This document shows positions 1-5,225 of a stretch of 6,509 nucleotides of DNA, piece after piece. Below the pieces are notes generated by a model. That model was not told the origin of the DNA. It was given only the letters and a program-made list of their open reading frames with translations, and did not search any database. Source of the DNA: CAYVAP01 sp964343195 (GTDB lineage: Bacteria; Bacteroidota; Bacteroidia; J057); the NCBI GenBank assembly GCA_964343195.1, contig CAYFIR010000211.1:1-6509 (forward strand), written 5' to 3'. The position numbers and the translations under genes were made by a program. Position 1 is the first letter of the stretch; each line of letters starts with the position of its first letter.

Positions 1-28
1 ACGAAAATTCTCTTCTTTTTTTCTTCCA

Positions 29-99
29 TCTGACTTCTCGCAACGAAGTGATCTCGCAGCAAAGCGGTCTGACTTCTCACAGCGCAGCGGTCTCGCTTC
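29..99. repeat. Imperfect short tandem repeat upstream of the DUF58 gene
   Basis: The 11-mer TCTGACTTCTC occurs at 29-39 and again at 68-78, and the similarity continues, so that 29-57 matches 68-96 at 24 of 29 positions (period 39). The array reads as a 7-nt spacer TCTGACT (29-35, 68-74) and a 16-nt unit close to TCTCGCAGCGAAGCGG (36-51, 52-67, 75-90), with a partial fourth copy at 91-99. It ends 13 bases before the DUF58 start codon. It lies outside any supported gene. It may be a dispersed intergenic repeat of this genome or part of the 5' leader; one window cannot decide. Confidence 0.6.
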
Positions 100-112
100 A
101 AATATATCCCAA

Positions 113-1039
113 ATGGCACAAACACCCATCAAATACCTCGATCCAGTTGTTGTCAGCAAACTCAAGCACATTGAGATCAAGGCCAAGCTGATCGTAGAAG
201 GTTTTATCACCGGCTTGCACAAAAGTCCCTATCATGGGTTTTCGGTGGAGTTTGCAGAACACCGACCCTACAATGCAGGAGAGTCTCTCCGAAACATTGA
301 CTGGAAGGTCTATGGAAAGACCAATAAACTTTTCTCCAAACGCTTTGAAGAGGAAACCAATCTGCGCTGCCAGGTAGTGCTCGATGTGAGTGATTCCATG
401 CGCTACCCTACCGATGGGGTCAGCAAACTGGAGTACGGCTCATATTTGACTGCGGCCCTGCAATACCTGATGGTTCAGCAGCGGGATGCTGCTGGCCTGA
501 CCTTGTTTGATGATGACCTGCGCTATTATGCCCCGGCCAAGTCCCGGTACTCTTACCTCATCCCCATTTTTGCGAAGCTGGAAGAGGTGGTGAAGCAAAA
601 AGACTACTTTAACCGTCGGACTGCTACGGCTGCAGTTCTTCATCAGATCGCCCAAAAATTTCATCGCAGGTCCTTTGTCGTGCTGATTACCGATCTGTTT
701 GGGCAACATGACAAAATGGACGAGCTGTTCAAGGCGTTGCAGCACCTGAGACATGAAAAGCACGAGGTGCTGGTATTTCAGCTGCGAGACAAGAAAACCG
801 AGGAGGAGTTTGACTTCCCCAATCGCCCGATGATTCTCAAGGACCTGGAAACGGGGGAAAAGGTGGAAGTACAGCCGCGACAAATTCAGGAAGATTACCA
901 GCAGGCAACAAAGCAATACTCTGCAAAATTCAAGCAGCGGTGTTACGAATACGGTATGGATTTTATCGAAGTGGACATCGCCAAACCATACGATAAAGTG
1001 CTAACAGATTATCTCGTCAAAAGGACTCGTATCAAGTAG
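113..1039 (+). CDS. DUF58 / VWA-like domain protein, MoxR-associated
   Basis: This 308-residue protein is a soluble DUF58 family member; no membrane helix or signal peptide is visible. Residues 42-64 carry the family hallmark: G42-F-S, then H50-R-x-Y, G56-E, R60 and I62-D63-W64. A von Willebrand A-like fold follows. Its MIDAS-type motif DxSxS is complete (D91, S93, S95), and a later strand, LITDLF (191-196), supplies another Asp, D194. The C-terminus (about 250-308) is charged and probably helical. DUF58 proteins of this size typically partner with MoxR AAA+ ATPases, as in Bacteroidota Bat aerotolerance loci; the exact biochemical role is not established. The start ATG follows an AT-rich leader without Shine-Dalgarno, usual for Bacteroidota. 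Its expected moxR partner lies 2.8 kb downstream instead of directly upstream. The gene may be the last of an operon that begins before the window, since a terminator-like hairpin follows 35 bp after the stop. Confidence 0.9.
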   Translation: MAQTPIKYLDPVVVSKLKHIEIKAKLIVEGFITGLHKSPYHGFSVEFAEHRPYNAGESLRNIDWKVYGKTNKLFSKRFEEETNLRCQVVLDVSDSMRYPTDGVSKLEYGSYLTAALQYLMVQQRDAAGLTLFDDDLRYYAPAKSRYSYLIPIFAKLEEVVKQKDYFNRRTATAAVLHQIAQKFHRRSFVVLITDLFGQHDKMDELFKALQHLRHEKHEVLVFQLRDKKTEEEFDFPNRPMILKDLETGEKVEVQPRQIQEDYQQATKQYSAKFKQRCYEYGMDFIEVDIAKPYDKVLTDYLVKRTRIK

Positions 1040-1073
1040 TAAATCGGAGTCTGGGTGAGAGCATTTTTTTGTG

Positions 1074-1095
1074 AGCCCATACATCCGGGCTTTTT
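1074..1095 (+). terminator. Intrinsic terminator-like hairpin after the DUF58 gene
   Basis: AGCCC (1074-1078) pairs with GGGCT (1087-1091) across an 8-nt loop, and the T-run at 1091-1095 overlaps the last stem base. The structure begins 35 bp after the DUF58 stop codon. An outer inverted repeat, CTGGGTG (1051-1057) with CACCCAG (1097-1103), encloses it. The 5-bp stem is short, so termination could be partial. Confidence 0.55.
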
Positions 1096-1331
1096 CCACC
1101 CAGCCATTTCACAGGCCAACTTATCCCCCTGATAGCCAGTATTCAAGCCTTTCGCATTCCCCAACCTTCTGAAAAAAAGGAAATTTCCCCTGTTAAATAG
1201 CAGGCAGGCCCAAACCAAAAACTCCATGAAATGTTGGGAAATGGCGGGGATTTTTTTGATATTCTCATCCCGCCTAGATCCTGGCTATCTTAGCGCTCAA
1301 ATCTCGTGGGTACTAAGTCAGGGTTAATAAT
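1096..1331. other. Intergenic region without a recognisable gene
   Basis: I see no convincing protein-coding gene, tRNA or known riboswitch in this stretch. It is bounded by the terminator-like hairpin at 1074-1095 on the left and the stronger hairpin at 1332-1371 on the right, both oriented for plus-strand transcripts. It contains homopolymer runs (A-run near 1174-1180, T-run 1251-1257) and a possible but poor promoter: a TTG near 1256 and TATCTTAG at 1286-1293, spaced too widely for the Bacteroidota consensus. It may be 3' UTR of the DUF58 transcript or the body of a short untranslated RNA. Confidence 0.4.
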
Positions 1332-1371
1332 AGAGCCTTCACCGACGCCCGCCTGGTGAAGGTTCTTTTTT
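1332..1371 (+). terminator. Strong intrinsic terminator between convergent genes
   Basis: A perfect 8-bp stem, CCTTCACC (1336-1343) with GGTGAAGG (1355-1362), is extended by AGAG/TTCT (1332-1335 with 1363-1366, one G-T wobble) to 12 bp around an 11-nt loop, and is followed by a T-run at 1366-1371. The polarity suits plus-strand transcription. On the minus strand the stem starts 15 bp after the cyclase stop codon and is followed by a weaker T-rich stretch (complement of 1323-1331), so it may also help end the cyclase transcript. Confidence 0.8.
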
Positions 1372-1380
1372 GGCCCAAAC

Positions 1381-2502
1381 CTATTCGCTGAACACAAAAT
1401 TTCTTTCAGATTCTGAGCTCTTCCTGATGCTGAAGAGTTTCACCTCACTCTCCTTTCCTCGGAGTCGGAACCGCCCTTCCTCCGCTACCTCATAGGGATC
1501 CAGATTCAAAATCCGATCTCTGAGTGCGTCGGAAATCAGCAGGCGCTGCTCCAGGCGATTACACTGCCCCTGAATACGGGCAGCTGTACTAAGGACATCG
1601 CTGTGGTAGGCAATTTCTTTTTTGATCACCCCTACCTCTGCCACCATTACCATCCCGATATTTCCCCCAGCCTTGAAGGCTGGAACGAGGTCATACTTGT
1701 TAAAGTAATACCTGGCACGGGCCTGAATGGAAGCTTCGAATGTAAAATAAGCTTCCAGACAATTGTTTCGGGCCAGGCCGTCTTCCGGCTTCCAGGTAAG
1801 CACGGCCTCGTCCCCGACATACTGGTAAACTTCTACATCGTGCTTTTCGATGGCTTCGGTAAGATCCACAAAGCAATCCTGAATCAGCTCACTATACAGC
1901 ACGTGACCAAGCCGCTCGGCGTAAGTAGTAGATGATTTCAGGTCCAGAAACATGAAAATTCGTTCCTCCTCCTGGGGCCGATGGTACTTTCCGGTAATCA
2001 GATTCCACAATATTCCGGCACCTACCAGGTCACTGATCTGCCGCAGGAGGTTGAAGAGTATGCTGAGTATGCCCGTGTAAATGATAATGACAAAAGCAGT
2101 TTTGGAGAATGGCCCCTCCCGCATCAGTTCCATCCAGGAAAAATGCTCAAAATCCTTTGCAACCACGTGAGGAATACCGAGAGATATCACCACTACTATC
2201 ATGGCCAACAGCAGGTGACCTCCAGTTCGGAGGAGTATCAGCAACCAATAGGGCGTCTGTCGGGATGTGAAACGATCCAGAAGCAGGTTCAGGAGGCCAA
2301 AAAGCAACCCGAAAGCAACACCTGCGACCAGTCCCTGAACCCATATCACAGACAACACATCCTGACCGCTACCTTTGAGGCGGTACAGAGATTCTTCTTC
2401 TACTCCATAGAGTCGCACCAGGCTAAAGAGCACCGCAGCGATGGTCCACGCCAGGATGCTGGTACCAAGATGTTGCCAGAAGTGTCGTTTGGCTCTCCGC
2501 AT
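1381..2502 (-). CDS. Membrane-bound class III adenylate/guanylate cyclase
   Basis: The 373-residue protein is predicted to make a cyclic nucleotide from ATP or GTP. Four hydrophobic helices (about 10-32, 52-76, 86-112, 134-153) form an N-terminal membrane anchor, and a C-terminal cytoplasmic class III cyclase domain spans about 180-362. Both metal-binding aspartates are present: D187 in FLDLKSST and D231 in QYVGDE. The dimer-arm region KKEIAYHSDVLSTAARIQ (294-311) keeps D302 and the transition-state arginine R309. Two residues depart from the textbook site: the purine-selecting Lys, four before D231, is Gln (Q227), and the transition-state Asn of the NxxxR motif is Ser (S305). Q227 seems normal for the YQYVGDE subfamily, as I recall it; S305 looks less usual. 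Substrate (ATP or GTP) cannot be read from this. The gene begins 17 bp after the stop of the DUF7309/DUF6930-like gene, so the two are probably co-transcribed. It converges with the DUF58 gene. Confidence 0.9.
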   Translation of the reverse strand: MRRAKRHFWQHLGTSILAWTIAAVLFSLVRLYGVEEESLYRLKGSGQDVLSVIWVQGLVAGVAFGLLFGLLNLLLDRFTSRQTPYWLLILLRTGGHLLLAMIVVVISLGIPHVVAKDFEHFSWMELMREGPFSKTAFVIIIYTGILSILFNLLRQISDLVGAGILWNLITGKYHRPQEEERIFMFLDLKSSTTYAERLGHVLYSELIQDCFVDLTEAIEKHDVEVYQYVGDEAVLTWKPEDGLARNNCLEAYFTFEASIQARARYYFNKYDLVPAFKAGGNIGMVMVAEVGVIKKEIAYHSDVLSTAARIQGQCNRLEQRLLISDALRDRILNLDPYEVAEEGRFRLRGKESEVKLFSIRKSSESERNFVFSE

Positions 2503-2519
2503 GGTCTAAAATAACGGAA

Positions 2520-3548
2520 TCATAGCGACATTGAGTCAAACAGGGACAATTTGATGTCCGAGATAAGTCGAAGTTCTGAATCTACTTCAAGCTTGAGCTT
2601 GAGTTCTTTGCTGATTTCGGTAAAATAGGACCTGGCATCCCGTGAGGCCGCAATCAGACGCTGTGGAATATAACCAGCTTCCTTCCCAATCTCCGCAAAA
2701 TCCTTTTCCAGTTTTTTGCCCACTTCTCCAGGTGCATACAATCGGGTGCCTACTACATAGCCAGATTCTAGGTCGGCCAGGATCAGCATGAGTGGCAGAT
2801 AGGGCCGATTTCGAGGATCATCCTGAACAGGATTGGGAAAATAAAAAATATCAAATGCCCAGGTAACTCCGATTTTTACGATTCCGATCAGGTTACTTCG
2901 GAGAAAAAGAGAATGCGTTTCTATTGTGGGGGGGACTGGGCTATTTTCCGCAGAAACGGGACTCCAGTGATCAACCCAGGTGTCGTTTTTAAACTCGCGC
3001 ACCAGTAAACATGGAGCCGCTCCCTCCACATGGTCCAGCAAATCCTGATCTGATTTGCAGCGATGGGCTACCTCCATGGCCTGCCCCATGACTTCCAGGA
3101 GCAAATCAGCCTGTGATTCCAGGTCTATAGGCCAGGGAAAAAGTCCGGGAGAATAATCGGTGAAGTTGGGCCAGTGGCTGTCCCCCTCGATTGTTATCCC
3201 TAGCCCCTCGATTAAGTCGACCATTTCGGATGGAAGGTCTTCTCGCGAACCAAAAGTTACCATGAGACAATCCTGCCCAAAAGCAGGATTTGGGGGTAAC
3301 ATGGGGCCATCCTGATTGACTTCCTGCAACCGCTCATAGCTAGCCAGTCCATTCCCCCCCCGATAAATCGCCATTCCAATCGAGTCTCCTTCTCGTCCCA
3401 TGATGCTACAATAACCAATCTGCCCGATAGTCGGACTCTTGATTCCAAAGAGGTCGGTCTCATACATCCATCTCCAGGGCGCCAATTGCCTGAATTCTGC
3501 GGCCAGATGGTAGAGATTCCGATATGTCTCTTCAGAGATGATGCTCAT
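2520..3548 (-). CDS. DUF7309/DUF6930-like protein of unknown function
   Basis: Read from the ATG at 3546-3548 this is a 342-residue soluble protein with no signal peptide or membrane helix. The N-terminal part (about 4-165) resembles what I recall as the DUF7309 type, with LYHLAAEFRQLAPWRWMYE (12-30), DLFGI (32-36), GYCSIMGREG (45-54) and GMAIYRG (58-64). The C-terminal part (about 240-335) resembles DUF6930: a proline-rich entry (PYLPLML, 249-255), DLESGYVVGT (259-268), then helix-strand segments up to LRLIS. These assignments are from memory of the families. No catalytic motif is recognisable and I assign no function. The same frame stays open upstream to 3884, but that would add 112 residues unlike the family and overlap moxR on the opposite strand, so the internal start is preferred. 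A TACATTTG element lies just before this start. The gene leads a probable two-gene operon with the cyclase. Confidence 0.8.
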   Translation of the reverse strand: MSIISEETYRNLYHLAAEFRQLAPWRWMYETDLFGIKSPTIGQIGYCSIMGREGDSIGMAIYRGGNGLASYERLQEVNQDGPMLPPNPAFGQDCLMVTFGSREDLPSEMVDLIEGLGITIEGDSHWPNFTDYSPGLFPWPIDLESQADLLLEVMGQAMEVAHRCKSDQDLLDHVEGAAPCLLVREFKNDTWVDHWSPVSAENSPVPPTIETHSLFLRSNLIGIVKIGVTWAFDIFYFPNPVQDDPRNRPYLPLMLILADLESGYVVGTRLYAPGEVGKKLEKDFAEIGKEAGYIPQRLIAASRDARSYFTEISKELKLKLEVDSELRLISDIKLSLFDSMSL

Positions 3549-3554
3549 ATATAC

Positions 3555-3562
3555 CAAATGTA
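3555..3562 (-). promoter_or_regulatory. Possible -7 element for the DUF7309/DUF6930-cyclase operon
   Basis: On the minus strand this reads TACATTTG, an exact fit to the Bacteroidota -7 consensus TAnnTTTG. It ends only six bases before the chosen start codon, so transcription from it would begin at or almost at the ATG. A TTTC lies 23 bases upstream (complement of 3586-3589) and a TTTG 14 bases upstream (complement of 3577-3580); neither spacing is ideal. Eight loosely specified bases in AT-rich DNA can match by chance. Confidence 0.35.
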
Positions 3563-3742
3563 TCATATAATTCAGGCAAATAATAGAAACAAGTGAACTA
3601 TTTGATATTGAAGCAGTTATGACTAACAAATCAGCAAAAACACTAAACAAACTCCCCCTTGGGTTTAGGGGATGACACATTGTATTCCACAAGATCGGCC
3701 AGTGTTCCCAGGCTGCCTTTAACGGAACATTAACACTTACCC

Positions 3743-3775
3743 TTTCGAATCTCTGTCCGTTAGCTTCTAAATTTG
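3743..3775 (+). promoter_or_regulatory. Candidate Bacteroidota promoter for moxR
   Basis: TAAATTTG (3768-3775) matches the TAnnTTTG -7 consensus exactly. TTTC (3743-3746), one base off the -33 TTTG element, lies 21 bases upstream, within the usual spacing. Transcription would start near 3780-3783, giving a leader of about 40 bases before the ATG at 3821. Position, spacing and orientation all fit, but no transcript data support it. Confidence 0.55.
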
Positions 3776-3820
3776 AGGTGGTGAATTCTCCGATAATTCC
3801 AGATTCAAGCATCATCATCA

Positions 3821-4822
3821 ATGAGTACCACACAAGCCACTGATATCCAGGCTCTGAACGAAAAAATAAAAGAACGCAGCGCATTTATTGACCTGTTGAC
3901 CATGGAGGTGAAAAAAGCCATCGTAGGCCAGTCCTACATGGTCGAGCGCCTTTTGCTCGGTCTGTTATCCGGGGGGCATGTTCTGCTCGAAGGAGTCCCT
4001 GGCCTGGCCAAGACATTGGCCATCAAATCCATCAGCAAGGCCGTAAATGGAGACTTCAGCCGGATCCAGTTCACGCCAGACCTGCTGCCAGCCGATGTCG
4101 TCGGAACGATGATCTACAATGTCAAAACGCAGGCATTTACGGTTAAGCAGGGACCGGTTTTCGCGAACTTCGTCCTTGCTGATGAGATCAACCGCTCTCC
4201 CGCCAAGGTACAGTCGGCGCTGCTAGAGGCCATGCAGGAGCGTCAGGTCACCATTGGAGATAATACTTTCAAGCTGCCAGAGCCTTTCCTCGTACTGGCT
4301 ACCCAGAACCCACTGGAGCAGGAAGGTACCTACCCCCTGCCAGAAGCCCAGGTGGACCGATTCATGCTCAAGTGTATCATCGACTATCCCACCCAGGAGG
4401 ATGAGCGCCTGATTATCCGCCAAAATGTCGGTCAAAGCGCTCCAGAGATAAACCCTGTTGTGTCCCTTCAGGACATCAGCACCGCACGTGAGACGATCCG
4501 TGAGATTTACATGGACGAAAAAATCGAGCAGTACATCCTTGACATCGTATTTGCGACCCGTAATCCGGAGAAGTTCAAACTGAACCAGTTGGCTCCCCTG
4601 ATCAGCTATGGAGGTTCCCCCCGTGCTTCGATCTCTCTGGCCCTGGCAGCCAAGGCTTACGCCTTCATCAAGCACCGAGGCTATGTCATCCCCGAGGACA
4701 TACGTGCCATCTGCCCAGACGTACTGCGTCACCGCATTGGGCTGACCTTTGAGGCAGAAGCCGAAAATGTTAGCACCGAAGACATCATCACCCAGGTACT
4801 GGACGTGGTGGAAGTGCCCTAA
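3821..4822 (+). CDS. MoxR family AAA+ ATPase
   Basis: The 333-residue product is a full-length cytosolic MoxR-type AAA+ ATPase of the AAA_3 family. All core ATPase motifs are visible: Walker A GVPGLAKT (58-65), Walker B LADE (119-122, with D121 and E122), sensor 1 in LATQNP (159-164, N163), an arginine finger candidate R180 in EAQVDRF, and sensor 2 in GGSPRAS (264-270, R268). The C-terminal lid domain spans about 230-333. MoxR proteins are thought to act as chaperone-like remodelers for VWA-domain partners, and the DUF58 gene at 113-1039 is the obvious candidate, although it is upstream and not adjacent. The start is supported by a promoter-like site about 45 bases upstream and by the usual N-terminal length of the family; no Shine-Dalgarno is present. 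Unlike the common arrangement, no DUF58 or bat gene follows; a terminator does. Confidence 0.93.
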   Translation: MSTTQATDIQALNEKIKERSAFIDLLTMEVKKAIVGQSYMVERLLLGLLSGGHVLLEGVPGLAKTLAIKSISKAVNGDFSRIQFTPDLLPADVVGTMIYNVKTQAFTVKQGPVFANFVLADEINRSPAKVQSALLEAMQERQVTIGDNTFKLPEPFLVLATQNPLEQEGTYPLPEAQVDRFMLKCIIDYPTQEDERLIIRQNVGQSAPEINPVVSLQDISTARETIREIYMDEKIEQYILDIVFATRNPEKFKLNQLAPLISYGGSPRASISLALAAKAYAFIKHRGYVIPEDIRAICPDVLRHRIGLTFEAEAENVSTEDIITQVLDVVEVP

Positions 4823-4922
4823 ACATGGTTCATTGCTCAGGAGTCATTGATTCAGTAGAAGAAGGTACTCGACAATGTTTCATGACAACTGATCTCTGCT
4901 CAATGTCAAGGTTTGAAAAAAC

Positions 4923-4938
4923 TGCCCATAAAGGGGCA
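4923..4938 (+). other. Small hairpin ahead of the moxR terminator
   Basis: TGCCC (4923-4927) pairs with GGGCA (4934-4938) around a 6-nt loop. Some T residues follow at 4948-4952, but not directly. The GGGG of its 3' arm could instead pair with the GCCCC of the next hairpin, so the two structures may be mutually exclusive. No ligand-binding motif is recognised. Confidence 0.35.
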
Positions 4939-4965
4939 AAATCACTGTTTTTATAAAAAATCAAT

Positions 4966-5000
4966 GGGGCTGGCTGCTGAAAGTCAAGCCCCCTTTTTTT
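4966..5000 (+). terminator. Intrinsic terminator of the moxR transcript
   Basis: GGGGCT (4966-4971) pairs with AGCCCC (4987-4992); four more pairs can form inside after a bulged base (4972-4975 with 4982-4985, one G-T wobble). A run of seven T residues follows at 4994-5000. It lies about 145 bp after the moxR stop codon and is the clearest terminator for that gene. Confidence 0.75.
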
Positions 5001-5056
5001 GTTTAAAAGGTTGTGTTATCCGCACATGGCCCGTAGCTTGGTTATTCTCATTATGG

Positions 5057-5180
5057 GTCGAAGTTCTTTGTTCGTCGTTCGAAGCTCCTGGATCTGTTTC
5101 GCCCAAATGGCCATAAACAATCTTATCATGTCCTTATTAAGAGAATCTCCTTTCACCCTCAACGACGAACTCCGAAGTTC
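5057..5180. repeat. Inverted, heptamer-rich repeat upstream of the thiolase gene
   Basis: GTTCGTCGTT (5070-5079) and AACGACGAAC (5161-5170) are a perfect 10-bp inverted repeat 81 bases apart. CGAAGTTC also occurs directly repeated at 5059-5066 and 5173-5180. The left arm reads as successive 7-mers, GTCGAAG, TTCTTTG, TTCGTCG, TTCGAAG (5057-5084), and the right arm has a similar pattern on the opposite strand. No transposase or coding potential is seen between the arms. It lies in the intergenic region 4823-5225 and may be a small non-autonomous or dispersed genomic repeat. Confidence 0.5.
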
Positions 5181-5225
5181 CAACCATAAGCTAACACTAC
5201 ACATACATTTCAAACTCAACTCGCA

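Larger units (their letters stand above)
3549..3820. other. Divergent intergenic region between the cyclase operon and moxR
   Basis: This 272-bp region separates the two divergent start codons and holds a candidate promoter for each direction (near 3555-3562 for minus, 3743-3775 for plus). Near its middle, TCCCC (3653-3657) can pair with GGGGA (3668-3672) across a 10-nt loop; no T-run follows on either strand, so it is not a typical terminator. I see no gene inside it. Confidence 0.6.
4823..5225. other. Intergenic region between moxR and the thiolase gene
   Basis: This 403-bp stretch holds the moxR terminator, the small hairpin before it and the heptamer-rich inverted repeat. Short open frames across it (for example 4913-5116 on the plus strand) resemble no protein I know and run through the terminator and repeat, so I do not call them. 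A weak -7-like TACATTTC (5204-5211) could serve the thiolase gene, but no good upstream element is spaced to match. Confidence 0.6.

Noticed and set aside
29..99. CRISPR array
   Set aside because: The units are too short and imperfect, spacers are not unique sequences of uniform length, and no cas gene is present.
1009..1227. 72-residue minus-strand frame after the DUF58 gene
   Set aside because: It overlaps the DUF58 gene end and runs through a terminator hairpin; its composition resembles no known protein.
1261..1331. tRNA or known regulatory RNA before the 1332 terminator
   Set aside because: No cloverleaf, anticodon arm or T-loop consensus, and no recognised riboswitch or 6S-type feature could be found by eye.
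1981..2514. 177-residue plus-strand frame opposite the cyclase
   Set aside because: It is antisense to the membrane-helix part of a well-supported cyclase gene and looks like a low-complexity shadow translation.
1381..3548. Pycsar-like antiphage system (cyclase plus effector)
   Set aside because: The cyclase is membrane-anchored with four helices, and the neighbouring protein has no visible TIR domain, membrane helices or cyclic-nucleotide-binding domain. Nothing else in the window suggests defence.
3549..3884. 112-residue N-terminal extension of the DUF7309/DUF6930-like frame
   Set aside because: The extension overlaps the moxR start and both candidate promoters, shows no family similarity, and the family-like sequence begins exactly at the internal Met at 3548.
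4223..4732. 169-residue minus-strand frame inside moxR
   Set aside because: It is antisense to conserved ATPase motifs; moxR is clearly the real gene.
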